Shown: positions 46,479 to 60,000, counted from the stretch's first letter. The stretch is 64,000 bases of DNA from Armillaria gallica (GCA_037576215.1 JBANDB010000007.1:1705001-1769000); one strand, 5' to 3'. Notes: generated by a model not told the origin, from the letters alone. Translations and numbers: made by a program.

Positions 46479-46730
46479 CTAGACTTGTGGTGTAATTTTA
46501 TCAGGCAGGCGCTTATAGAAGTGTATTAGTACTTGAATGGAAGCAGAAACCTTATAAATCTGCGCCGTACATCGCGTATCTGTAAAGGTGACCTCATATC
46601 CGTCGGACTGGCAGTGCGCGACACACATTCTCGTACATGTACACCAAGGATTTGTCGGAATGCACACAGGACGTTTTCGCATCCGCGTCGCTATCGCATG
46701 TGAACTTTCATACGGATGGCAGTAAGTCAT
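46479..46730 (-). CDS. Doubtful small cysteine-rich ORF
   Basis: An 83-codon frame with seven cysteines clustered as MTYC..VCIPTNPWCTCTRMC..HC..TRC, open upstream to a possible acceptor (TTAATTAG near 46770). It has no signal peptide of its own; an upstream exon would be needed for a secreted protein. It is tail-to-tail with the membrane protein gene and could be its antisense 3' region. Confidence 0.2.
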   Translation of the reverse strand: MTYCHPYESSHAIATRMRKRPVCIPTNPWCTCTRMCVAHCQSDGYEVTFTDTRCTAQIYKVSASIQVLIHFYKRLPDKITPQV

Positions 46731-47501
46731 AGTCCGTGACGGTGTTGATGCAGTTCCGGGAAAAACCTAATTAAATATTCGCTCGTACTCGATACTTAAC
46801 GATGAGCAATAAGCAGATGGGTCAAATATGCCAATTATGTGCAGCGAGCGTTTAGGTCCCGGAGGGGAGGAGCCTTGTCAGTAGTCACGGTCATTTATAC
46901 GGAAAAACTTACAGTGGTCAAGACCCTGGCAGATTTATCGACTAGAATTCCTCCTCGACACTCTCTGCCTTGATATCAACCACTTGTAACCTCCACCATC
47001 TTAGTACTCGACTGCGCCGCAGGACGGATATCACTGTTTGCATGTTAAAAACATGCGAACAGCCGGTTTGCGACCATGCTGCAGAATAAAAACTCCTCCT
47101 TCACCCCAAAACGACAGCCATACCGAGCGAATGAAGGACTCGCACCTTGAGGGATTCAGCAAATCGAAGTCAAGAACTAGATGAACATCGATTTGACCTA
47201 GGGAGACTTTGTACTTTGTAGGCCGAGCTCTCGTCCAGCTCACGGGCTGAGACATGCTTCGTCGAAGTAAAACGACAAGGCAAATAGCAACTTCATTCTT
47301 CCCGGTCTTCACAGCACATATCGGTGGTAAGACCAGTGGTTTGAAATCTATTTTATGTGCTGATTTGTCGTGGTAGGAACGGGAAGGAAGGCAGGCGGTC
47401 GTCAAGGTTTCTAGGAGGGCTCTGAGAGAAAGTGTCCTAAGTAATCGTTAATATATGTATATGATAGTGAGAAAACCAAGAGAAAGCAATGACGTTTATA
47501 C

Positions 47502-47608
47502 GGTCGGCGGGACGACTCCGGTTGATTTTGCACAATGACGCAGGGATCATGCCACCATCCACGTATCGCACCGCCACATCGGTCCGTGTGTTCCGCCAAT
47601 TTCGGACC
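47502..47608 (+). repeat. Long inverted repeat, left arm
   Basis: Inverted relative to about 49405-49510, about 85-90% identical by eye over about 105 bp. The outer end starts CGGGACGACTCCGGTTGATT. The best-conserved core reads GACGCAG...ATGCCACCATCCACG. Confidence 0.75.
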
Positions 47609-47609
47609 C

Positions 47610-49404
47610 CGCAAAGGTGACTTTATTTTATTTTATTTTATTTTTTTGTGGAACGTTTGGTTTGGCTTCATACACCTTGCGCGGCAGGGGCTTCCACAAA
47701 GGTGACTTTAACCTACTGCCCAATCTCCGTAGCGTCCTTGTAGCGTTCTCAAAGGCCCGATACTCGTCGTCGACTTGAACGGCAGTAATGAACTCTTGGG
47801 GATCATCCACCTGCTCACCAGTACACAGTCATAGATCTCAACAGGGATTGCAGGATGCATTCAGACTTCTTACGATTAATAACAACCTGATTCCTTCTGG
47901 CGTACAACCCATCGCATTTGCTGACATTGACTGCAACGGGACCCTATTCCGTGCATCGGTATCAATATTAGAAAAGTTACCGAACGTGTCTGTTCTGCAG
48001 CTTCAGACTCTGCAAACCAGACACATTATACTAGGGTCTGTTTGGCAACCTTGAAGTCGCCCATTAATTTCTTTGTGTAGATCACTTGTTTCCAGCAGTG
48101 ATCCATGCGCGAAAGCGAGCTCTGATTGGAGCAGAGTGGAGACAGAGAGATTCCGAAGAACACGTGAACTTGTGAGCATACTTGCACACCAGTACGCTCG
48201 CCTACCTTTCATATTTATCCCTGTCTAATCTGCTGCATACAGGCTCAGAGCTAATGGCGATATCGTTCTCACCAAAGCCTCAAGCGGCCGTTGTTTTACG
48301 ATGGTTACCCTCATTCCTTGAAACAGTTTGCGGTTCTACTGCTCGCTGTCCCGGGGCCTTCAATTATGACGTACTTGTCCCTCCTGAAACCTCGTTTTTG
48401 GATGCGCTAGTATGTCATAAATCGTCGTCTACGCTCATATGGTCATGTGATCAAATTCGTCCAAGATTTCAATGAAGTCTGCCACCCAATGTCGTATTTT
48501 GGATGCTTTGAAAGAGTTACCAAATGAACAAGCACGATTAACTGTGTGTAGCATATTCCTATTATTTCGTCACTTTGATTCATGGGCAAGTCTACTTAGG
48601 CCTTTCCTCAATGTATGCTCTGTGGATGCGTCTCTGAAATACCTCTCGAGGGGGGAGTATGCTTGTCATGTCAAGAAATTCATTCGTTGTCGCCTTCTCC
48701 AACATCATTTTCCATGATTCTGATATACTCTCAAGCAAGGCATCTTGAGGTCCAAAATATGGTCGAACGAGCCAGTGAACACCGTCTCGATGCATGGAGC
48801 ATTCGAATGTTTGGGCATGCCAACAACGAATAAGTGTTAATGATGCCGTGGTCCGTGACACGTCAGTAGTACAAGATGTATAGATTACACCAGCTAGATA
48901 GCCTATGCTCTCGTATATTCGAATATATTGCGGCGACCAAAACGATAGTGATGCTGTGAGTACGTAGGTACAGTGAGTGTGTGGACGTTATTCCCAAGAG
49001 GTCAATAATCTCCGTAGCAGTCGAACGTGGCCATCCAACACTCGATGTGTTCTTGTCATGGTCGGGACCTGTAAACGACATCGGATTGATGAATATGAAG
49101 CGAGCTACAATGGCACGATATCCAGTCAGAGCGTGGTAAGACCTTGGCAGGGAAAACATTGAGGACCAGGGTGATGACAGGAGGGTTCACAATCTTGCGA
49201 CGACAGGGATCCTGGCGAGCGTGGGCCTATGTGTATTTAAGTCAGAGGTAAACATAGAACATATATCCAGTACGCACCGAATCCACTGCTGGATAATGCA
49301 AGATACACCACCGTGTCAACTACCTGTTCTGTTGCAACCAATAACCAATAAATCCAGCAATGCCAGGGTTAGGATTTACTGGACGCCGTCATAGAGCATG
49401 ATTG
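47610..49404. other. Degenerate region between inverted repeats
   Basis: Plus-strand fragments such as FRASVSILEKLPNVSVLQL and LTVCSIFLLFRHFDSWASLL resemble leucine-rich parts of basidiomycete F-box proteins, but frames change repeatedly and no F-box helix was found. No transposase was seen. Either a decayed F-box gene or the interior of an inverted-repeat element. Confidence 0.35.
47621..47647 (+). repeat. (TTTTA)n pentanucleotide repeat
   Basis: Four to five TTTTA units ending in a T-run. Confidence 0.9.
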
Positions 49405-49510
49405 CGGGGGCCAAAAGCATTCAGAACACGCGGACCAATGTGGCAGTGCTATTCGTGGATGGTGGCATGACGCTGCGTCATTGTGCAAAATCAACCGGAG
49501 TCGTCCCGTG
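49405..49510 (-). repeat. Long inverted repeat, right arm
   Basis: Reverse-complement partner of 47502-47608; the arms are 1.8 kb apart. No target-site duplication is obvious at the outer ends. Confidence 0.75.
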
Positions 49511-49639
49511 GATGGTGCTAGCATTTGACGTAACCATTCACATTCGTTTCAAAGTACAGTACAAATAGACGCTTAAAATTACAAGTTGACTGAAATAATC
49601 AAATAGGTCGGACTGCTCAAGCCTCATTCAGACACGACA

Positions 49640-50861
49640 TTTCTTCGTATCAACCTTTGCCTTAGCCTCGAATCTCGTGCCCATCTCGTTCCTCTTCCCC
49701 ACCCGGGACATCCTACCGTCGAGGTCTGCGCGCGTGTGCTAGGATAGACTCTTATAGAGATGCACTCCGTCGAATGCCGCGCTCATATGGCACAAGCCAT
49801 CAATGGTAGCACCGACGACACTTTACTTGCCCTGGGCGAATACTACATCAAGCGCTTGCTTCGCACATGTGAGTCCGCCTGTATGATGCCTCTACGTCAC
49901 GTATATCAACTTCATCGTAGTCAAAGGTGCAAAAGAGCGGACTCCTGCTCCGTCAAATCATCCATCTCGTCCGGATGTCGATGACGCGCAGGAGTTTTTA
50001 ATTATCTCATCGAACAGGATTCTCAGAACCACAGCACTGCAAAAAAAGCGGTGAGTTTATGGGGAGTCTTTCACTTTTCCTATCGTACTCACAAGCACAC
50101 GGGCTCTCCATCGCGATGGTTACCACTGCATTCTCAAAACCGACATGTACGATACCGAGTATCTCGACAAGAATATGTCTACAGTTCTTGCCCAGCACCC
50201 AACCTGTGACTCAGAACCCCTCAAGTGTGCACATATATTTCCGGAGGGTCTCAACTCAGATCTAGGAGATAATAAGGAAATTCCAACTGATAAAGTACGT
50301 TTCCGATTCTTGGATTCATTTACACATGACTCATGTCACTCTATTAGCGCCAATGGGTAGCTTCTGTATGGGCAGTGATGTTTATGTTTGGTATAGAATT
50401 GGAAGTGCTCAATGGTACTGGAATTCGCCGTCTGGAGAATATCCTCACGTTATGCAGTGGCCTTCACGAATACTTCGATCGGTTGGCGTTGTGGCTTCAC
50501 GCTGTGGTATTTATCCTGGATTCCTTCGCCGTAATAATTCTCATGACACCACTTAGGAAAATAATCCTAACACATATGTCGTTGTGTCGACTTCCGAAGC
50601 CACGCTGAGACGTCTTCCAAATCGCATCGTCACTACACCCAATCCTCAAGCTCTACCCTTACCCAACCCCGATTATCTAGCTATTCATGCCGCCTGTTGT
50701 CGCATTGCTCACATGTCAGGGCTGCTGACTATGTGGAAAAGGTTCTTCGGGATGAAGAAGAGATTCGTGTACAGACAGGAAGCATGGGTAACCTCGCTGC
50801 AGATGGGTCGTCGATGGAACTTTTTAATGAGTATATTACTGCCGCCGTCCGAGTTGTATAA
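49640..50861 (+). pseudogene. HNH-endonuclease-family protein, broken copy 3
   Basis: Close relative of 18112-19423. The N-terminus is replaced (similarity begins at about INLCLSLESRAHLV), an in-frame TAG lies where the intact copy has GYTLLE, and a one-base deletion after AHMSG breaks the C-terminal frame. The acceptor before exon 3 reads CACACG instead of GTGCAG. The donor at the GC-AG position of the intact copy is an ordinary GCG|GTGAGT here. Motifs still readable: LHRDGYHC, KCAHIFP, LNGTGIRRLENILTLCSGLH and PLPNPDYLAIHAACC. Confidence 0.8.
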
Positions 50862-51059
50862 TTTTTTCCCCCGGTTAGATAGTCTTTGACATAGTACCCT
50901 GTATTTTTCCCAGTGTGTTTTCACATAATAGGCCCATTACAGTCACCGATAATAGTTATTGCATTTGTTAATGAATCACAGATACTGCTGCTGTTATCTG
51001 TTCAAAGAAGTACTGTCATCGATTGTACTTAGCATCGAAGCGTAACACCTCGTAAGACG

Positions 51060-51926
51060 TAGTTGACATGATCGATCAGATCAATGGAACTATCCTGGGA
51101 TTCTATGGTTTTGGAGAGCGTTACAGTTATGAAGTTTTCACCTTCGTCATAGTCTGGCCTCAGTCCTTGAGCGTACATGTTTCATTCATAACGTCTGATG
51201 TGGACTCGTCGACCGTGCCACTTTACACCGGACGGGCTGTCCTTTTGAGTAAGTAGTGTCGGAGAAGAACTTATTTCTATTCCATATTTAGGCCTTGCCG
51301 GCGACCTAGGAAATATTGACACTCCTGCTTGGCTTGATAACTTCCTGTGGTCACCTTCAGGGCCGTCGAGAACGAATATTATGAACAAGCCCTGGTGGAC
51401 ATTCGACCTACCTAATCAAGATTTCCCAATATTCTATGTCACTGTTCGGTATACTGCGACGGAGCTGCGTTTTGACGTGAGTACCCCCCTTCTCCCTTTT
51501 GCTCTCATTCATGGAATTCCTGTGTTAGGTTTATGAATCTGGGTACACTGAGGATCAATGGAATACCTACCCTCCTGTTGTTAGACAGAACGGGTATGTC
51601 GGCACCGGCACGACATCATACAACTTGATCACCTCCAACTATTACAATCCAAATGTCGATGATTCTACTGACGTATCTACCTTCCCAGTCAGTGACATTA
51701 CTCGCAACGGCGGTGGAGGGTCCTCTTATCATACTCTTATCATGAATATTGGTGGTTTGGAGCTCTCGGAAATGGCTCTGACATCACGAATGGCGACTAC
51801 CACTTCCGTATTGCTGCGTTGAATCCGTTCGGAGATAGGAGGGTATCGAGCGATTCGAGTATCTGGGTAGATGGGATGCCCGACATTGTAACCGTAAACC
51901 GTACGACTACGGACATAGTTGTGTAG
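51060..51926 (+). pseudogene. Subtilisin-like protease (S8), C-terminal remnant
   Basis: Readable blocks: IDQINGTILGFYGFGERYSY, LAGDLGNIDTPAWLDNFLWS, WWTFDLPNQDFPIFYVTVRY, YESGYTEDQWNTYPPVV, TDVSTFPVSDITRNGGGG and GNGSDITNGDYHFRIAALNP..DRRVSSDSSIWVDG. These match the C-terminal domains of basidiomycete extracellular subtilases as I know them. The catalytic Asp/His/Ser part is absent, since upstream sequence to 50862 shows none of it. Two introns are still well formed (near 51251 and 51478). A one-base shift lies near 51743, between YHTLI and WWFGALGNG. A non-functional relic of about 270 codons. Confidence 0.7.
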
Positions 51927-52111
51927 GTGGCACAGCTAAGAAATACTAAGCAGCAATAGCAGTTGCAATGGGCGGAATCATTCTACTATTGGCAGCTTTG
52001 GAAGAGGATGAAATCATTAGTCTGAAAAACTGAATAAATGGTCCCTGGAAGCAGTCTGCATTGTCACAACGATTATAAGGTCAAAACGAACGGTGTTAAG
52101 ATAAAACAACT

Positions 52112-53255
52112 TTAGTCCTCTTCATCTGTGACCACAATAATCCCTCTTTTCAGTGCCAACGGAAATCTAGAGATCATCAAGGTCCGAGCAGAGTTGATCG
52201 CGTCTTCCGACAATATGTCCAAGATTCTTATCGTCAGCTGCCGCAACTGTGCTAGCTCGGCGCGATGTAAAGCGCCATCCAGCTTTGTACACAATAAACA
52301 CATCTCGGCATCGTCTTCCCACAGTTTATTTTTCCCAGATAACATGACCTTCAGTTCGAAGGACCGGAGCGAAGAGAGTTTGCTGATGGCGTACAGTGGA
52401 GCAGTCAGCCATTTCATAAGGCATATGTCGGTCCTCTCGTCATCGATCTGGTAACACAGTTCAATGACGAGTGACTCTAAACAATGTGACTCTAAACCCA
52501 TTAAAGGAAGCGTAGAAAGACCGGGCCACTGGTGTACTGCCGATAGGGGAGTATCGTGAGCGCGAACCGAAAAGTGAAAGAGAACTTCGTCGCTCACGAG
52601 TAGATTGGACGGCGACAAGACTCAAATGCCTCAACGAACTTGAAACTCGAAAAATTTCACACAAAGCGTGCAAGTCCTCCTCCGCCGGCGACCTGAGCTC
52701 TAAGTACTTCAGGGTGTCCATGTGTACGGCGCGCAATTCCGTGTGCAAGAAGGACGGCAGAAGGCCAATATTTTTGTCCCCACCTTCGATTTGAATGCTT
52801 TCGAGGGCGGGACCGGAACATGGACCGAGCACTTCGATAGAGAAGTTCCCCTTATCGCTTGATATACAAAATAAAGAGAGTTCTTTGAGTCTCAAGAGTT
52901 TGAATATACATGCATGAAAACCATTTCCACTGGAGAAGCTCACGAAAGCGATTCTCAATGAGGTCAAATTCACCATTGACGGGAGTAGAGGGTCGAGTGA
53001 TAAGTGAGCAGTGTTCCCGTGAATCTTCATGTCTATGACACAAGATAGCAGATGTGGAGAAGTGTTTACTATGTCGACGAATCGTCCAACCGGGTGATGG
53101 TGGTGTCCCGTAAAATAGATGGTACGAAAGATGTGCTGCCGTGTCCGAGGGTAGAAAAGGCGGCAGACTGATGAACAGGAAACAAGGGCTCTTCTGTCGT
53201 CGGAAAGATAATCGATGATTTCGTCGATGATTTCCGGGGGTATGCTGGGCATCAA
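52112..53255 (-). pseudogene. F-box protein with apparent frameshift
   Basis: The first frame (53255-52461) starts MMPSIPPEIIDEIIDYLSDD, then ALVSCSSVCRLFYPRTRQHI and leucine-rich stretches (LTSLRIAFVSF, LKELSLFCIS, LKYLELRSP, SLRHLSL). The second frame (52618-52112) continues plausibly with SPSNLLVSDEVLFHFSVRAH, CLESLVIELCYQIDDE and SLRSFELKVMLSG to the stop. The join is at about 52622-52632, where one base is gained or two are lost; no GT-AG intron fits. Apart from this the protein of about 380 residues looks complete, so a recent frameshift or a sequence error is likely. An intact version would be an SCF substrate adaptor. Confidence 0.65.
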
Positions 53256-56200
53256 AGGCTAAAATTTTCGGTTTCATGAAGTCAAGATGATAGGGTTTAG
53301 AGGCGACTTACGGTGAGCTCCAAGGCGGAGTCGCAACTCGTACAAGTGTCTTCCAAACTCATCTTTCGAGTTACAGCACGATGTCCAGATCCTGTGCAAG
53401 TCAATGAAAGGATGTACAGAGGGTAAGCTTAATTGTGCAAATGTATAAATATTCACCTCAAGGTCAAGGTCACCTTGGTGGACAACTTGAAGAAAGCGGT
53501 ATCCAGGCTGAGTTCCAACTTAGCCGGGCATTGAGCGCTGGCCGGTGATTGCCGCGTCCAACGGTCCATCAGCATAGGTACATATCAAAGAAACCATTCA
53601 TCATTGTTCACTGGTTTCTATACCGTACCATGCCATGCCGCTGGAATAAGTATCAGCCGTCTAGCAGTATGACGATAAACCTAAGGCAGTAGTCAAATAA
53701 GTAGTTCCTCACTATGAGAGAGTCGTCAAGCAGACAACAATTGGGAATACAGTGTAGCAAGGTTTCATCGGAAAGAGTGGAGTGATGGTATGCCGCTGAT
53801 AAGTACATTCAAAGTCAGTCGATACTTTTGCATCCGTCACGACTGCGTCCGAGTTAATCAGCAGTTCGAGCTATGGAGCGAAGCCCCTTCGAATGGCGCG
53901 TATCTCTAGTAGGCAGACACCGATTGACGGAGAGAGACAATACGACACATCTCCGTGTTCAACGCACACTGATGAAATCGTCTCGTTCCCCCATTTCTGC
54001 GACCTGGAAGATGTCGCTTAAGTCAATTGCATGTGGTTCCACAAGCCCAGAGGGTAACGTCAACGAAAGCTACTTCTGATAAGGTCTGCCATCATCGTAT
54101 ATTGTTGCATTCGATCGGTGAAATCTGTAGAAGAATACACCGGGTATATTGCTTTGAACGGATTTAAGAGGAGATGATATGCTTTGAGGAAGATCGATAC
54201 GACGACCAACGCGGATGCGAGCCTCGCGCTTATGTTGGCCGGAGAGAGGGACAAGTATACTCGGGGAAAGCGAAGCTCTGAGGACATACGCCGCTTACGG
54301 AGTTACCGGGGGAGTTGAGGGGAGAAAGGTTCCAGTACACATGCGACTTGAACGTGGGTAGACTCCGTAACTTTCTATGAGAGAAGAGCGATACGAGCCC
54401 ATTAATCGTTATCGCAATTTGACTGCAAGTGAAAGATCGTCGTGAACAAGTCCGAGGTCCCTAGAAGAAGAACGCCACAGAAGTCCGGGTCCGAAGGTGG
54501 CGTTCGATAGACAAATTAAGGTCTCGTATGGTTGATGGTGTCGTGAGTTTTTCAATGGTGGACTGGCAGCTGGACAGTGAAGGCTTATTTAGGTGCTAGA
54601 AGCAGAACCAGCGGCGATCATGCCTCGGTTCTGTGGTATTGACGTCCAGGATCTAAGGTTTTAGCAGAAGCCGCGATGCGCATTGCCTGGGGATCTGGTT
54701 CCGTTACTTATTAGAGGAAGCTGTGGCGATTAACGACGTATTCTCCGAACATGGGTGGCGCTTTATCATTGTCGTACATGGACGTTCGTGAGAGGGTGTG
54801 GCAGCCTGCACCAGGACGAACATAAATTCAGGCTACGCTGTAGGTAACTTCCGCTGAAACAGGAACTCACCTTGTGGCCGTGAGATGTACTCTATTCGCT
54901 GTTTCTGATCTCATTGCAGTAGTTTATTAGATGGTGGCGATCGTTCGAACGGAACAACATTGGGCGCTATTTCCGGCCCGGTATCCCTTCGCACGCATGT
55001 CGGGGGCAGCTGAGTGTTGGACCGTGCATCACGTCAAGTTCTGTCGTTCACAAATTTCTTCTAGGCTCAGGATATATGTTGAACCAGCTGAAACGTTCGC
55101 ATGTCGCCCGTAGCGTGTCATGTTCCGCCGCTGAGGCGCCCCGCCCATGCCGCCGCTATTTTAATACTATCCCAGCGCGACAACAGAGCCATGACGCGTT
55201 CACAGGACAAGCGAAGCCAGATTGCCAAGCCAAAAGAAGTCAAACCTTCCGATGTTTTCGGGGTTCCGACGGGAGATTCGAGGAGATTCAGAAGTGCGTA
55301 AAGGTGAGTGTGAGAGTGCGAGATCCCGGCAAACGCAAGTCCAGCATGTGGATGTATAGTCAGGGGGTAGGGAAGATTGAGTAATGCCGCTAAATCTCAG
55401 CAGGGGGGCCCTGTGGACGTTTTGTTGTCAGGGACAGAACTCAGAAGGGGAGGGTCTTTAACTAATAGTGAATTCTTCTGTGGAAGAGACGTACTTGTTT
55501 ATTTATTGCCACAGTCCGCGTGTTGGAAGAGTTTTTGTCAGCCGTAGTGTTACGGCAAGTTAGTCGAATTACTTGAAGGTTTGATAAAAGCACTGCGCTG
55601 CAAATCATTAATTTGTAGTAAATAATTGAGGCGCGCTTACCTATTTGAAGATCTACAGTGATTGAGGATCTGGACAACAGCCTGGGGTGAATCCAGGTGA
55701 CGATCCCGCCTAGCTAGCAAAGGCCCGCTTCTACGGCGAACTTGGTTGTTGCTAGGAAGGGGAAGGGGACGAAAGCTGGAGGGCAGAAAGAAGATGGGGA
55801 AAAGAATGAAACTATTGTTGCTATAGTGACGTCACTGGGATGAGGACGCTTTGAGATGGAAGAGAATTGTACATGTGAGCAGACTGCGAACTAGATGTAT
55901 TTCCAGTAGCGGCGCACCGCGTGGGCTAAGTGCCTGTGACGATATATGATGACGGGTCGGATTGGTGTTCTTCTGTGAAGAAGTGAGCCCGTGGACAACG
56001 GGTTGGAGTTTTTCTTACCGTGTTAAATGAAATGTATGGCTGGTGTCCGAAACGCTTGGATAACGATCCAAAACTGGACTCGTATTACTGACCTTCACAA
56101 TCTATACCCGTTTGAACGCCGTAATGATGGGAGAATGACGACGGAAGTTTCTAAAATCAGGTTCGTATGTTTGATTACTATTAGAGATCTTCCGAAATCT

Positions 56201-57034
56201 GAATCTGAACAGAAATTGAATAAAGTCTTAGGGCCCCGAAATGAAACTCACAGTTGGAGTTACGTGAAACAAAAGTGAATTGTTGGAGTTGTGCGTGAAC
56301 CGGTGTGTCGAGGGTAAAGGAACCGTTCCCGCTGTTAACATTTAAAGGATCACCGGGACAAAGAGGTGTAATTCTGTGTAATTCCACCTAATTTCCGGGG
56401 GTCGATGGTCGCGCTTCAGGTACTCTGGACCCGGAGACGGACGGAGAATCAAGGCAACAGACGGCGCACACTGATAGAACGGTTCCGAATGAATTTGTGG
56501 TAGTTGTTTAAATGCAATACGAGTAACTGGCATTACTCGAAATTGAATGAAGGGGTAAATGATGGTTGCCGAAAGAGGGGGGCGAGAAGGCCAAACGGGA
56601 AACACTATAGAAACGTAGGACGGAAAGATTGCATCAAGTCTTGTCGAAACCAAAGGATTGCGTTGAATTACTGGTTACGGAATACCTTTCCCATCGGCAA
56701 GTGGGCATTTGCGCCTCTGCATTGCATTATCTGGGCAGCATTATCTTGAAGGAAACAATAGATATTTGCATTACGAATACAAATAACAGTCGCGAGAAGG
56801 GGGGGAGGGAAGAAGTCGGTCCAGACCTGAGTGGCGTTCCAGGACATTAAAATACGCTGCGGAGAGCGGACAACCTAAAAGGGTATATTGTTCCCAGCCC
56901 TCAGAATCACGTAACCTCCATGCGTTCGAAGACCACCTCGGACGGTTGCAATGGCCTTGTGTTCTCCTTTTTCTTTTTCTTCACTACCTTCACGTCCGTC
57001 CGTTCTTTTCCGTCCCTCCTTTCAGTAACGAGGA
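53256..57034. other. Large region without a confident gene
   Basis: Short frames only. 54060-54287 (-, with one hydrophobic segment ISARLASALVVVSIFLKAY) and 55191-55301 (+, KRSQIAKPKEVKPSDVFGVP) are the most protein-like, but neither has a family match or clear partner exons. The last few hundred bases before 57035 would contain the promoter of the next gene; a CT-rich tract at 56965-57020 may be its leader. Confidence 0.4.
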
Positions 57035-60000
57035 ATGGCTGGCTTCCTCCGTAAAAAGTCAAACAAACAGCCTCAGCCAACGCCGACTCCCTCTGGTCCG
57101 ATTTCTATAGGCGGGCCGACACCCTTGTATGCAAAATTTACTTCTGTGACGACAAATGGAAGGAGCACAGGCTCGGGGGGAAAGCGGAAGCAGGGTACGA
57201 TTTCAAGAGAGGACCGAGATTCGACGACCTCTTTGCTACCGATACAGGCTGTACCTTCGTCTTCTGGCGACCACGCTCCCGTACCTGTAGACGTACTGTC
57301 TTCGTCACCGCCGGCGTCGACGCTGGTAACGAATCGCCGGCTTAGTCGAGGGGGCGGAGGAGGGGCACCCAGACCAGATACGCTGATCCCGAGCGAGGCC
57401 CTGTTCTCCACACCCAAAGTTCTTACCCGTTCTACGGCCGACAATCAAGATGGGAGTGGAGAGTCAGGACGTCATAATTTGCAGCCGGGCTCCCTACGAG
57501 GTGCTAAGGGCATCACACACGAGGTGAGTATTACTCTTCCTGGTTCGTTCGATTCTCCGGGGCTTGGACCGCCTGGTATCCTCCGTGATCAGCGTCTTCC
57601 GATTCGATTGGTATTACTAGCACCATTCTACCCTTCTTCTTCCCGTCAATCTTACCGCCTTCTCACCGCTTGATTACTCACTTTTCCTTGCTTTTTAGCT
57701 TGCCAGCGACCCTGTTCCACAACCTGTACTTCACCGATCAGTACGTTTTTTTGATCTGGCTTCTTTACCAAGCTTTCTAACTCTTGGAATAATATAAAGG
57801 TATCAACTAACGAACCTAAACCTTTACTTGACGAGGCCCCGCCTCCACCTCCCGCAAAGCAAGCCAACTACACTGCACCAGTCTCCTATGCAATGAACGG
57901 CGCGTACCCCATGCCTATCAAGAAATTACCACAGCATGCCGCCCCTGCACCCGTCGCGTCGAGGAAGGGTCCATTGATCTTTGCTGCCATGGTGCAAGCG
58001 GAGGATTCATACCCATCTCCGCCTGCAGAATACCCCCTGGATCCGGTACCTCGATTCATGACGAGAGCACCAGTTACGGCAACAGTGAGTGTTTCGCAGT
58101 TCAAGAGAGCCATCTCTCATGTTTTTTTTTGTCGCATCACAGCCTAAGCCGGCTCCTCACGAGACGGCACCTCAGTCTATGTCGCCGTCGAAAGCTCAGT
58201 CTGGCCGGACCCAGCCTCCCACGACGACCAGTCGCTCACCTTCCCTTCCTGCCCATTCTACATCACGAACGATGCCACATTCTCCTCCTCAAACGCCACC
58301 ACAACATATACCACAACAATTTGCATCACCGCCACCATCTCAACATGGATCATCGTCACACCAGGTACCTCAATATCGCACCGATTCTCGCTCTGTGCCT
58401 GTCGAACTTCCGACGCCTCAGTCTCTCCGTCGACAAAATATGAGCCCCGCTGCCCCGCCCGTTGCGTACCATCACCAGCCGAACGGTGTGGTTCGTTCGC
58501 CGTCTAATACCCGACCAAATGGCAATGTCAATGGACATGGTATCGGTGTCAGTCGAGCACCGTCGCAGCCTCATCCGAACGGGAACGTCAATATCAATCG
58601 CACCGTATCGAATGCACGTCAGCCTCCTCAATCACAGCCGCCCAATTTATACCCGAATGGAGCTGCACGTCCATCGACATCGAATGGCGTCGTTCGGATG
58701 CCTTCTCTAACGAACATGAACACGAATTCTAGCGTCAATGGACGCCAAGCCTATCCTCACCCAAACGGGATGATTCGTTCTCCTTCCCAGACTAATCTTC
58801 CAAGCAGTGTTACATCACGTACTGCTTCTGTCCTTCGCTCCCCATCTCAGACCCAGGTTCATATCATTCCTTTGACACCTCCTCGGGCAGCTCCCTCTCG
58901 TTCACCTTCTGATGCCTCAGTCTCACATTCGACGCGGAGATTGATGAAAAAGCACCATCACCATCAGCAGCAACCGTCTGTGATTCCAGTGCAAGATGAC
59001 GTACCATACTTTGCAGACGATCCGTTTGCAAAGGTCGAAGGTGTGAGAGTCTTGCCGGCAAGTTCGGTCACTCATGGTTTTGGTGAGGATACGGCGAGAG
59101 AAAGAATACCTTCGAGAGAAGGTAGTTCGCGAGGAGTCTCTATTGTCGCACATTCCCGAGAAGGCTCCCGAGAAGAAGAGAAGTCGAAGGCAAAGGAAGA
59201 GGAAGACGTCGACGGAGACGGAGTAGCTGTTCCTAGGGAGAACGTAGTCGTCAAGCCGATTACACCAGAGAAGAGGGTAAAAACACCGTCGCCGCCTCCA
59301 CCCGCGAAGAAAAGATCTGCTACTCCACCCCAAAAGCCTCTTACCCCGCCGCCTCCTGTGGAGGAACGACCAGCATCACCGCCTCCGCCGGTTGCGTCTC
59401 GGTCTCGGTCCCGCCATCATGCAGGCGCTTCACCGCCCCCTGATTCTCTCGTTGCGAACGTCAAGGTGAACGAGGACCAGCCGTTCCCACTGCATACATT
59501 CCTAGCTGATCCTGCGTTACTGAGAAACCTTCTGGGATACCTCGGTTGGTGGGAGTGGTGTATACTTGGAATGATCAGTCAACGAGTCAGAGGTGTGCTG
59601 TTCGAAACCAAGCCTGACGGAGACGAGAGACGTGAGGAAGTTCTTGAAAGATTCCTTGGAGGCGTGGGCTATCGCAGATGGGCTTGGCCGGATGATCCGG
59701 AACCCGTGAGGTTGACTGTCAATGTGAGTAGAGGCTATCAGAGTCTATTGTTCCTTTCTAACTTTTGTGCTAGTGTCTCCATGCTTATATGCATGGTGTG
59801 TCTTTACCCACACATGAATACGCTCGCGTAGCAGTACGGTACGTACGCGAGCTGAAGGTCCTTCCAAGCGAGAGAGACCCAGAGTTAGGCCGAGTAGTGA
59901 AAGCGCTGGAGCGAGCGACAAGGGCGTATACCGCTGTGGTGTTACGGCTTCGAGCACAAGCAGAGAAAGAAGCTGCTATGACGAGTCCGGTGATCAACAG

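Noticed and set aside
57073..57444. Minus-strand Gly-rich ORFs over 57-60 kb
   Set aside because: They are shadows of the Pro/Ser-rich gene; the plus-strand model has consistent introns and conserved motifs.
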